Source: Tistlia sp040905785 (GTDB lineage Bacteria > Pseudomonadota > Alphaproteobacteria > Kiloniellales > DSM-21159). Taken from it: DNA of 64,000 nt. The position numbers and the translations under genes were made by a program. Positions 17,201 to 24,774 of the stretch are shown in pieces. The stretch lies in assembly GCF_040905785.1 (NCBI RefSeq), contig NZ_JBBDQW010000083.1:1-64000 (forward strand), in the 5' to 3' direction. The first letter of the stretch is position 1, and each line of letters begins with the position of its first letter. The notes under the pieces are model-generated. The model saw only the letters and a program-made list of their open reading frames with translations. It was not told the DNA's origin and made no database searches.

Positions 17201-17344
17201 GTCATCGCCGGCGGCATGAGCCTCGGCACCCTCTTGACCCTCTTCGTCGTGCCGACCGCCTACACGCTGCTCGCCCGCGACCGGAGCCGGCCGGAAGCTG
17301 CCGGCAGCGGCCTCAGGGAGGCGACGCCCGAAGCCGCCGAGTAG
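14264..17344 (+). CDS. RND multidrug efflux permease (HAE1-type)
   Basis: The 1026-residue protein has the standard RND duplication: an N-terminal helix after FFEFFIRRPVFATVVSL, a large porter loop, helices 2-6, a second porter loop and helices 8-12. Helix 4 carries the proton-relay pair in GLVVDDAIVVLENIHRHIEEG-like sequence, and helix 10 carries GLISKHGILIVQFANS with the conserved Lys. Length is normal. It is the last gene of the two-gene pump operon under the TetR operator. Likely substrates are hydrophobic drugs or toxic metabolites; specificity cannot be told. Confidence 0.93.
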   Translation: MGFFEFFIRRPVFATVVSLIVILVGLVSYSQLSVREYPDIDEPVVSVRTSYLGASAEIIESQVTQVLEGSIAGIEGIETMTSSSEPEESRITVRFRLGTDPDVAASDVRDRVARVRGRLPSEVEEPIIAKVEADAQAIVFVAFTSDRHSPIEISDYADRYVRDRLQNLPGVAEVRIFGERRYAMRIWLDRARLAAYDLTAPDVEDALRQQNVEVPSGRIESFDREFTVLSRTGLVTPEQFEQIVVKDVDGFPVRLGAMARVEIGPQDERRVTRFKGDNAVILGIVKQATANPLDVSTALREVMPQLAQDLPAGMNAEVAYDKSIFIDRSIAAVYTTIAEAVALVVLVIFFFLRTVRATIIPLVTIPVSLIGAFALMNLLGFSINTLTLLAMVLAIGLVVDDAIVVLENIHRHIEEGMKPLRAAAVGIGEISGAVVAMTLTLAAVYAPVAFAPGRTGTLFAEFALTLAGAVLVSGFVALTLTPMMCSRLLREHETHGRFYNLLERALLAVNDGYRRMLEATLRARPAVVLVALLVAGASYLLFTGLKSELAPIEDRGVLFTAGNAPEGSTVDFTSRYAAEFEDLLDDIPEVEHYFVIVGSRAVTELISFSQLSPWEERERTQMEIVDELQPRLSRVTGVRAFANNPGSFGQSARNKPIEFVIQTSQSYAQLDDYVATLLAEAEQAPSLINLDSDLRLNKPQIDVEVDRERIADTGAGVLTVGRALETLLGGRQVTRFNQNGEQYDVIVQVAPEDRRTPDDLDDIYVRGRNGEMIQLSNLVRVRESVAPKELNRFNQFRSATITGNIAPGFSLGEGLADLEAAAQRVLPADLRFDYAGESREFKEAGASLVFVFILALGFIFLVLAAQFESFLDPLIIMLTVPLSMTGALLALELTGGTLNIYSQIGLVTLIGLISKHGILIVQFANSLQDQGRPLREAVVEAAALRLRPILMTTGAMVSGAIPLALASGAGAAARQDIGWVIAGGMSLGTLLTLFVVPTAYTLLARDRSRPEAAGSGLREATPEAAE

Positions 17345-17366
17345 GGCGGGCCGGGGAAGCCGCCGC

Positions 17367-20300
17367 CTATTCGGCCGCGCTGCGCTGCGCGGCCGGGTCG
17401 CGGAAGCTCTCCAGCAGGTCGGTCCAGCGTGCCCGTCCCCGGGCCAGGTTGGCGTCCTTGATGTGGCCGAAGCCGCGGATCTGGTCCGGCACCGAGGCGA
17501 GCTCGACGGCGATCGCGTGGTTTGCCGGCGACAGGTTGGCCGCGATCTCCTCGACCAGCGCCAGGTAGTCGTCGCGCAGCCGGCGCTCCGCCCGCCGCTC
17601 GGCGCTGTAGCCGAAGGGGTCGAGGCGGGTGCCGCGCAGTCCCTTGAGGCGGGTCAGCAGGCGGAAGGCCTGGAAGATCCAGGGCCCGTACTCGCGCTTC
17701 TTGAGATGGCCGGTCTGCGGGTCGCGGTCGGCCAGCAGCGGCGGCGCCAGGTGCAGCTTCAGCTTGAAGTCGCCGCTGAACTGGTTCCTGAGCTTGGCCT
17801 CGAACTCGGGATCGCTGTAGAGCCGCGCGACCTCGTATTCGTCCTTGTAGGCCATGACCTTGTAGGCGTAGCGCGCGACCGCCTCGGCAAGACCGGTCAT
17901 GCCCGGCGTCCGCTCGGCCTCGGCCTTGCGGGCGCGCTCGACGACCTCGAGATAGCGACCGGCGTAGGCCTCGTCCTGGTAGGCGGCGAGATAGGCGCGG
18001 CGGCGCTCGACGAGCTCGTCGAAGGTCTGGCTCACCCTGTGGCTGGTCGGCGCCTCGGCCGGCAGGGCCAGCTTCTCGACGGCGGCCAGGTCCTCGGCGG
18101 CGCGGCGGCCCCACAGGAATGCCTGCTTGTTGAAGGAGACGGCGACGCCGTTGAGGTCGATGGCCTGGTCGATCGCCGCGCCGCTGATCGGCACCAGGCC
18201 CTTCTGCCAGGCGTAGCCGAGCATGAAGAGGTTGCTCGCGATCGAGTCGCCGAGCAGGCCGGTCGCGATCCGGCTCGCCGAGACGAAGTCGGCCGCCCCG
18301 GCGCCTGTCGCCTCGCCAATCAGGTCCATGAGCGGCTGCTTGGGGAAGCGGTAGGCGGTCGAGTTGCGGGTGAAGTCGCCGGTCACCGACTCCTGGTCGT
18401 TGACGATCGCCCGGCTGTAGCCCTCGCGCACCTTGGACAGCGTGTCGGTGGCCGCGGCGACGACCAGGTCGCAGCCGAGCAGCAGGCGGGCGCCGCCCGC
18501 CGAGATGCGTACGGCGTGGAGCTCCTCCGGGCGCTGCGCCAGGCGGATGTGGCTCAGCACCGCGCCGCCCTTCTGGGCGAGGCCGGCCATGTCGAGCACG
18601 GAACAGCCTTTGCCCTCGATGTGCGCGGCCATGCCGAGCAGGGCGCCGATCGTCACCACGCCGGTGCCGCCGACGCCGGTGACCAGGATGCCGTAGGGCT
18701 CGTCGAGGCTCGGCAGCGTCGGCTCCGGCAGCACTGGCCAGGGGCGCTCGGACGGGCTGCCCGAGGGACCGACGATGGGCTCGACCGCCTTCGACTTGTG
18801 CAGGGTCGCGCCCTCGACCGTGACGAAGGAGGGGCAGAAGCCCTTGAGGCAGGAGAAATCCTTGTTGCAGGACGACTGGTCGATGCCGCGCTTGGTGCCG
18901 AATTCGGTCTCGACCGGGACGACGGAGACGCAGTTCGACTTGACCGAGCAGTCGCCGCAGGCCTCGCAGACGGCGTCGTTGATGAAGACGCGCCGGTCCG
19001 GGTCGGGGAAGGTGCCGCGCTTGCGCCGGCGCCGCTTCTCGGCGGCGCAGGTCTGGTCGTAGATCAGCACCGTCACGCCTTCCTGCTCGCGCAGGTCGCG
19101 CTGGATCTGGTCGAGGTCGTCGCGGTGGCGCACCGTGCTGGCGCCGCCCCACTCGACGCCGAGGGGGTACTTGTCCGGCTCGTCGGAGACGACCACGACC
19201 TGCTTGACGCCCTCGGCCCAGACCTGGCGGCTGATCGCCATGGGGTCGAGCTCGCCGTCATGCGGCTGACCGCCGGTCATCGCGACCGCGTCGTTGAACA
19301 GAATCTTGTAGGTGATGTTGACCTTGGCGGCGACCGCCTGGCGGATCGCCAGCAGGCCGGAGTGGAAGTAGGTGCCGTCGCCCAGGTTGACGAAGACGTG
19401 CCTAGTCGTGCTGAAGGGCGCCTGGCCGACCCAGGGCACGCCCTCGCCGCCCATCTGGGTGAAGGTCTCGGTGTTCCGGTCCATCCACTGGACCATGTAG
19501 TGGCAGCCGATGCCGGCCATGGCGCGACTGCCCTCGGGCACCCGCGTCGAGGTGTTGTGGGGGCAGCCCGAGCAGAAGTAGGGCACCCGCTTCATCGGCG
19601 GCGCGGCGCGCGACTGCGCCTGCTCCTTCTCGTCGAGGAAGCGCAGGCGCGCCTCGATCGATTCGGTGGTCCGACCGTGGCGCTTCAACAGCCGTCCGAT
19701 CGCCCGCGCGATCATCGCCGGTGTCAGCTCGCCGTAGGACGGCAGCAGGGCCGCCGCCGGCTGGTCGGGATAGTCCCGGTCGAACTTGCCGACGATGCGC
19801 GGGCGCTTGTCGGTGTGCCAGTTGTAGAGCTGCTCTTTCAGCTGGTTCTCGATGACCGCGCGCTTCTCCTCGACGACCAGGACCTCGTCGAGCCCCTCGC
19901 AGAAGGTCCGCACGCCGGTCGGCTCCAGCGGCCAGGGCATGGCGACCTTGTAGACCGACAGGCCCAGGCGCGCGGCCTCGGCCTCGTCGATGTGCAGGTC
20001 GTCGAGCGCCTGGCGGACGTCCAGGTAGGACTTGCCGACCGAGACGATGCCGACCTTGCGGTCGGGCCCGTCGATGACAGCGCGGTCGAGCTTGTTGGCG
20101 CGGGCGAAGGCGCGCGCGGCGTAGATCTTGTAGCGGTGGTGGCGCTCTTCCTGCTCCAGGATGTCGAGGGCGCCGTTCCAGCGCAGGTTCAGCCCGCCCT
20201 CCGGCAGCTCGAAGTCCTCGGGCAGGACGACCTCGATGCGGTGCGGATCGACGTAGCAGGAGGCGGTGGCGTCGACCGTCTCGGTGACCGTCTTGAAGCC

Positions 20301-20891
20301 GACCCAGCAGCCGGAATAGCGGCTCATCGCCCAGCCGTAGAGGCCGAGGTCGAGGAACTCCTGGACGCCGGCGGGGCTCAGCACCGGGACCATGGCGTCG
20401 AGGAAGGTGTATTCGCACTGGTGGGCGGTGGTCGAGGACTTGGCCGCATGGTCGTCGCCGGCCAGCAGCAGCACGCCGCCGTGCTGCGAGGCGCCGGCGT
20501 AGTTGCCGTGGCGGAAGACGTCGCCCGAGCGGTCGACGCCCGGGCCCTTGCCGTACCAGATCGAATAGATGCCGTCGTAGCGGCAGTCGCCGAAGATCGG
20601 CGCCTGCTGGGTGCCCCAGACGGCGGTTGCCGCCAGGTCCTCGTTGACCCCCGGCTGGAAGTGGATGTGGTTGTCCTTGAGGAAGCGCCGCGCCTTCCAC
20701 AGCTGCTGGTCGAAGCCGCCGAGCGGCGACCCGCGATAGCCGGAAATGAAGCCGGCGGTGTTCAGGCCGGCGGCCAGGTCGCGCTGGCGCTGCATCATCG
20801 GCAGGCGAACCAGGGCCTGGGTGCCGGTCAGAAAGATCCGGCCGGATTCCAGCGTGTACTTGTCGTCGAGTCTGACTGCGGCGTCGGGCAT
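17367..20891 (-). CDS. Indolepyruvate ferredoxin oxidoreductase, fused alpha/beta form
   Basis: The 1174-residue single chain joins the subunits that are separate IorA and IorB in archaea. It oxidatively decarboxylates aryl-pyruvates (from aromatic amino acids) to aryl-acyl-CoA, reducing ferredoxin. The order is a TPP pyrimidine-binding domain, a TPP pyrophosphate domain (GDGTYFHSG near residue 502 and NDAVAMTGGQ), two [4Fe-4S] cysteine sets (CEACGDC near 642 and CNKDFSCLKGFC soon after), a gamma-type domain (LVTGVGGTGVVTIG) and the C-terminal DUF6537 region. This length and order match the proteobacterial enzyme. It is monocistronic, convergent with the RND pump. Confidence 0.93.
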   Translation of the reverse strand: MPDAAVRLDDKYTLESGRIFLTGTQALVRLPMMQRQRDLAAGLNTAGFISGYRGSPLGGFDQQLWKARRFLKDNHIHFQPGVNEDLAATAVWGTQQAPIFGDCRYDGIYSIWYGKGPGVDRSGDVFRHGNYAGASQHGGVLLLAGDDHAAKSSTTAHQCEYTFLDAMVPVLSPAGVQEFLDLGLYGWAMSRYSGCWVGFKTVTETVDATASCYVDPHRIEVVLPEDFELPEGGLNLRWNGALDILEQEERHHRYKIYAARAFARANKLDRAVIDGPDRKVGIVSVGKSYLDVRQALDDLHIDEAEAARLGLSVYKVAMPWPLEPTGVRTFCEGLDEVLVVEEKRAVIENQLKEQLYNWHTDKRPRIVGKFDRDYPDQPAAALLPSYGELTPAMIARAIGRLLKRHGRTTESIEARLRFLDEKEQAQSRAAPPMKRVPYFCSGCPHNTSTRVPEGSRAMAGIGCHYMVQWMDRNTETFTQMGGEGVPWVGQAPFSTTRHVFVNLGDGTYFHSGLLAIRQAVAAKVNITYKILFNDAVAMTGGQPHDGELDPMAISRQVWAEGVKQVVVVSDEPDKYPLGVEWGGASTVRHRDDLDQIQRDLREQEGVTVLIYDQTCAAEKRRRRKRGTFPDPDRRVFINDAVCEACGDCSVKSNCVSVVPVETEFGTKRGIDQSSCNKDFSCLKGFCPSFVTVEGATLHKSKAVEPIVGPSGSPSERPWPVLPEPTLPSLDEPYGILVTGVGGTGVVTIGALLGMAAHIEGKGCSVLDMAGLAQKGGAVLSHIRLAQRPEELHAVRISAGGARLLLGCDLVVAAATDTLSKVREGYSRAIVNDQESVTGDFTRNSTAYRFPKQPLMDLIGEATGAGAADFVSASRIATGLLGDSIASNLFMLGYAWQKGLVPISGAAIDQAIDLNGVAVSFNKQAFLWGRRAAEDLAAVEKLALPAEAPTSHRVSQTFDELVERRRAYLAAYQDEAYAGRYLEVVERARKAEAERTPGMTGLAEAVARYAYKVMAYKDEYEVARLYSDPEFEAKLRNQFSGDFKLKLHLAPPLLADRDPQTGHLKKREYGPWIFQAFRLLTRLKGLRGTRLDPFGYSAERRAERRLRDDYLALVEEIAANLSPANHAIAVELASVPDQIRGFGHIKDANLARGRARWTDLLESFRDPAAQRSAAE

Positions 20892-21241
20892 TCGTCCTGC
20901 TTCTCCCTAACCGGAAGGCACCTCGCGGCCGCACTTCCGTTTGTCCGGGGCGCCTTGCCGCCTGCGGCCGGCGCCTTCTCCCGTATGTCACGCGCCGCGT
21001 GCCTGAAGGCTGCGGCGTCCAGCCTACACCCTGCCACGGGCGGAGCCAGCGCGTCCCGTCAATCGCCTAGCGTGTGAGGTAGGTGTCCGGGGCGTCAAAA
21101 AAAGGTAACTATTACTGACCTATTTGTCCAGAGGAGGCGCAGCAGCGGGGCTCCGCGCGCTCCCAAAAAAGGTGCAGGCTACGGTCGGTTGTGGCTATAA
21201 CCGCCGGACGGCCCTCCCTTTTCGCTCAACGCCTGGATCCC
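20892..21241. other. Divergent intergenic region between ior and the epimerase
   Basis: This 350-base stretch separates two divergent genes. The part near 21097-21130 is AT-rich compared with its surroundings (an A7 run, AGGTAACTATTACTGACCT) and probably holds promoters for one or both genes. A second A6 run lies at 21165-21170. I see no credible coding sequence and no RNA gene. Confidence 0.4.
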
Positions 21242-22225
21242 ATGACCGTTCTCGTCACCGGAGCCGCCGGCTTCATCGGCTCGCACACCAGCCGCGCGCT
21301 GCTCGACCGGGGCCGGAGCGTGCTCGGCATCGACAACCTCAACAGCTACTACGATCCGGCGCTCAAGCGGGCGCGGCTGACGGCGCTCGAGGGTGTCCCG
21401 GGCTTCCGCTTCCGGCAGCTCGACATCGGCGACCCCGAAGCCGTCGCGGCGCTGTTCCGGGAACACCCGGAGATCGAGCAGGTGCTGCACCTGGCCGCCC
21501 AGGCCGGCGTGCGCTACTCGCTGAGCCACCCCTTCACCTATGTCGATTCGAACGTCACCGGCCACCTGGCGATCCTGGAGGCGGCGCAGCGCCTGCCGGC
21601 GCTGACCCACCTGGTCTACGCCAGCTCCTCCTCGGTCTACGGCGCCAACACCAAGCAGCCTTTCTCCGAGACCGACCGGGTCGATTCGCCGGTCTCGGTC
21701 TACGCCGCGACCAAGCGCGCGGGCGAGCTGCTCTCCGAGACCTACGCCCGGCTCTTCGAGCTGCCCCTGACCGGCCTGCGCTTCTTCACCGTCTATGGCC
21801 CCTGGGGCCGGCCGGACATGGCCTACTGGGGCTTCACCGAGAAGATCCTGGGCGGCCAGCCGATCGAGCTGTTCAACGGCGGCGACATGCGCCGCGACTT
21901 CACCTACATCGACGATGTCGTCGCCGGCGTGCTCGCGGCCCTCGAGCGGCCACCGGCGGCGGCGGAGCCCGGCAGCGTCCCGCACCGGCTCTACAACCTC
22001 GGCAACTCGCGCCCCGAGTCGCTGCGCCGCTTCCTGGAGGTGCTGGAGCAGCATTGCGGCCGGCCGGCGACCATCATCGAGAAGCCGATGCAGCCGGGTG
22101 AGGTCAAGGAGACCTACGCCGACATCACGGCCGCCGAGCGCGACCTCGGCTTCCGGCCGAGCACGCCGATCGACGAGGGCCTCGGCCGCTTCGTCGCCTG
22201 GTTCAAGGAGTGGCGCGGCCTGTAA
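21242..22225 (+). CDS. NAD-dependent sugar-nucleotide epimerase (UDP-glucuronate 4-epimerase-like)
   Basis: The 327-residue extended short-chain dehydrogenase has the NAD motif VTGAAGFIGSHTSRALL at the N-terminus, a DNLNSYYDPALKRARL segment characteristic of UDP-glucuronate 4-epimerases, the catalytic SSSVYG and Tyr-x3-Lys (VYAATKRAGELL), and RFFTVYGPWGRPDMA. The product would be UDP-galacturonate for surface polysaccharide. ATG 21242 is favoured over an upstream GTG at 21191 because the Rossmann motif starts at once. No glycosyltransferase neighbours are present, so it is a stand-alone gene here. Confidence 0.9.
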   Translation: MTVLVTGAAGFIGSHTSRALLDRGRSVLGIDNLNSYYDPALKRARLTALEGVPGFRFRQLDIGDPEAVAALFREHPEIEQVLHLAAQAGVRYSLSHPFTYVDSNVTGHLAILEAAQRLPALTHLVYASSSSVYGANTKQPFSETDRVDSPVSVYAATKRAGELLSETYARLFELPLTGLRFFTVYGPWGRPDMAYWGFTEKILGGQPIELFNGGDMRRDFTYIDDVVAGVLAALERPPAAAEPGSVPHRLYNLGNSRPESLRRFLEVLEQHCGRPATIIEKPMQPGEVKETYADITAAERDLGFRPSTPIDEGLGRFVAWFKEWRGL

Positions 22226-22325
22226 GGGGCCTGGCGGGGGTCGGCCGTCGCCTGCCGGCCCTGTGAACCGAGGCTGCTGTGAACCGAGGCTTAAGCATTG
22301 CCGCATCATCATCCCCGGCGGATAG

Positions 22326-22802
22326 GTGCATTGGAGGAAGCTGCGGGTGCGGGACGGCTATGACGCGGATATCGGGCGGGAGCGCTTCCCCAGCGCCCTG
22401 GTTGTCGAGTCGAGCGTCGGGCAGGCGCGGCTCGTCTGCGACCTGATGCGCGGGCTCGGCTTCGCCCACGTCTGGGCCGGCACCGACAGCGCCACGGCCT
22501 TCGCCGACCTGCACCAGCTCACGCCGGACCTGCTGGTGCTGGCGGTCGACGTGGAGCCGCTCGACGGCTTCGCCCTGGCGCAGACGGTGCGCAGCGCCGC
22601 GCAGGCCGGCCTCCGCGACCTGCCGATCCTGTTCCTCACGCCCAACGCCACCGAAGGCCAAGTCGCGCAGGTGCGGGCGATCGCGCGCAGCATCCTGATG
22701 CTCAAGCCGCCGAGCCGCGACAGCCTGCGCAGCCACATCGCGCTGCTGATGCGCGCCGGCCGGCCGGCGACGGCCGGCGCTGGCGCGCGCCCGCGTCCTT
22801 AG
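22326..22802 (+). CDS. Degenerate receiver-domain protein (pseudo-receiver)
   Basis: The 158-residue protein has the CheY-like fold pattern, but its key residues have changed. The N-terminal acidic pair is replaced (ALVVESSVGQ). Alignment of PDLLVLAVDVEPLDGFAL with the usual PDLVLLDIxMPxMDG places Ala at the phospho-acceptor position. The downstream Lys is kept (LMLKPPSRDSL). It probably acts without Asp phosphorylation, or signals through protein contacts. It starts with GTG at 22326 and has no kinase or output domain nearby. The tail AGRPATAGAGARPRP is low complexity. Confidence 0.75.
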   Translation: MHWRKLRVRDGYDADIGRERFPSALVVESSVGQARLVCDLMRGLGFAHVWAGTDSATAFADLHQLTPDLLVLAVDVEPLDGFALAQTVRSAAQAGLRDLPILFLTPNATEGQVAQVRAIARSILMLKPPSRDSLRSHIALLMRAGRPATAGAGARPRP

Positions 22803-22822
22803 GCCCGCGTCCGTAGGCCGCC

Positions 22823-24631
22823 TCAGCCGTAGAGCGCGTCGAGCTGGGCGCCGTAGTGCCGCCGGACCACGTGGCGCCGGACCTTGAGGCTGGGCGTCAG
22901 CATCTCGTTCTCGATCGAGAAGGGTTCGGGTGCCACCGCGAAGTGGCGCACCCGCTCCAGGCCGCTGACCTCGCGGTTGACCCGCTCGACCGCCTGGGCC
23001 AGCGCCTTGCGCAGGTCCTCGTCGCCGCTCAGCGCCCGCAGCTCATCGGTCTTGCCCGCGCTCGCAGCCCATTCGCGCAGCCAGTCCGGGTCGGGCACCA
23101 GCAGGCAGACCAGGTGCGGGCGCTTGTCGCCCGAAACCATCGCCTGGGAGATCTCCGGCTGCAGGGTCAGGAAGCCCTCGACGCGGGCCGGCGAGACGTT
23201 GTCGCCGCCGGACAGCACGACGATGTCCTTCTTGCGGTCGGTGATCATCAGGTAGCCCTCGGTGTCGAGGCAGCCGACGTCGCCGGTGTAGAGCCAGCCG
23301 TCGCGCAAGACCGCGGCCGTCGCTTCCGGCTGGTTCCAGTAGCCCGTCATGATCAGCTCGCCGCGCACCAGGATCTCGCCGTCCTCGGCGATCCGGACCT
23401 CGACCTCCTTCAGCGGCGGGCCGACCGTGTGCATGCGGTAGGCGAAGGGGCGGTTGCAGGAGATCACCGGCGCCGCCTCGGTCTGGCCGTACCCCTGGAG
23501 CAGGCGCAGGCCGAGGGCCACGAAGAACAGGCCGACGTCGGGGTTGAGCGGCCCGCCGCCCGAGACCAGGCCCTTGAGTCGGCCGCCGAAGCGCGCGCGC
23601 ACCTTGCTGCGCACCAGCTTCTCGCAAAGCAGGTCGAGCAGGCGCTCGCGCGCGCTCAGGCTGCCGGCGTCCTCGTAGCGCTTGCGGCCGAGGCGCTCGG
23701 CGGTGGCGAACAGCCAGCGCTTCAGGCCGGACTGCTTGGCCAGGCCGCGCAGGATCCGCGCCTGCATGGTCTCGTAGAGCCGGGGCACGGCGGTCATGAT
23801 CGTCGGCCGCGCCTCGACCATGTTGCGGCCGAGCTGGTCGACGCCCTCGGCGTAGTAGATCTGCGCGCCGATCGACATCGGGAACATCTGGCCGCAGGTG
23901 AACTCATAGGAGTGCGACAGCGGCAGGAAGCAGAGGAAGACCTCGTCGCCGAGACCGAAGTCCTTCAGCAGGTCGTAGGCGCCCAGGCAGTTGCACAGGA
24001 TGTTGCCGTGGCTGAGCATCACGCCCTTGGGCGCGCCCCCGGTGCCGGAGGTGTAGATCAGGCAGCAGGTCTCGCCGCGCGGCACCGCGGCGACCAGCGC
24101 GTCGATATCGTCCGGCGCGGCGGCGCCGAGCCGCTCGACCTCGTGCCAGTCGTGCAGCGAGACGCGCTCCGCCGCCGGCCCGGCCAGCGCGGGCAACGGC
24201 TCCAGGCCGACGACCCGGCGGCAGTCCTCGACCTCGGCGACCGCCCTCAGCAGCGGCCCGGCGAGCGCCCCGGTGGTGACCAGGGCGGCGGCGGCGCCGC
24301 TGTCGCGCAGCACGTGCGCATGGTCGCGCGGCGTGTTGGTGGTGTAGGCCGGCACGACGATGGCGCGCGCCGCCATGATCGCGAAGGTCGCGATGAAGAA
24401 CTCCGGGCGGTTCTCCGAGACCAGCAGCACCCGGTCGCCGGGCGCGATGCCGAGCGCGCGCAGGCCGCGCGCGAGGTCGCGGATCCGCGCCTCGACCTCG
24501 CGCCAGCTCAGCGGCCGGTAGGCGTCCTCCCGCTTGGCCCAGAGCAGCGGCTTGTCGCCGAGCGCGCGGGCCTGATCGAAGAACAGCGCCGGCAGGCTGC
24601 CGACGGCACGATAGTCGATTGCTGCCCCCAA
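22823..24631 (-). CDS. Long-chain acyl-CoA synthetase (AMP-binding, FadD15-like)
   Basis: The protein has about 602 residues of the ANL superfamily, with the P-loop CLIYTSGTGGAPKGVMLSH near 195, LLQGYGQTEAAPVISCNRP and GWLYTGDVGCLDTEGYLMITDRKKD in the C-terminal part. It should activate long-chain fatty acids with ATP and CoA. The frame is open to 24760, but that would overlap the promoter of the divergent pepF. The TTG at 24631 has GGGGAGG 7 bases upstream and gives the normal N-terminus (AAIDYRAVGSLPALFFDQA), so I chose it. Confidence 0.88.
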   Translation of the reverse strand: MGAAIDYRAVGSLPALFFDQARALGDKPLLWAKREDAYRPLSWREVEARIRDLARGLRALGIAPGDRVLLVSENRPEFFIATFAIMAARAIVVPAYTTNTPRDHAHVLRDSGAAAALVTTGALAGPLLRAVAEVEDCRRVVGLEPLPALAGPAAERVSLHDWHEVERLGAAAPDDIDALVAAVPRGETCCLIYTSGTGGAPKGVMLSHGNILCNCLGAYDLLKDFGLGDEVFLCFLPLSHSYEFTCGQMFPMSIGAQIYYAEGVDQLGRNMVEARPTIMTAVPRLYETMQARILRGLAKQSGLKRWLFATAERLGRKRYEDAGSLSARERLLDLLCEKLVRSKVRARFGGRLKGLVSGGGPLNPDVGLFFVALGLRLLQGYGQTEAAPVISCNRPFAYRMHTVGPPLKEVEVRIAEDGEILVRGELIMTGYWNQPEATAAVLRDGWLYTGDVGCLDTEGYLMITDRKKDIVVLSGGDNVSPARVEGFLTLQPEISQAMVSGDKRPHLVCLLVPDPDWLREWAASAGKTDELRALSGDEDLRKALAQAVERVNREVSGLERVRHFAVAPEPFSIENEMLTPSLKVRRHVVRRHYGAQLDALYG

Positions 24632-24774
24632 GACGGTCCTCCCCAGGATCTGGCGGCCCGGCCTGTCGCCTTGCGGTGCCCGGCTCGGCCGCAGCGCCGG
24701 CCGCCGGCCGCTTCTTGCTTTGGTGTCCAGCGACATGCGGCCTATATGCGGGAAGGTCAAGCGAAAGGAAAAGC

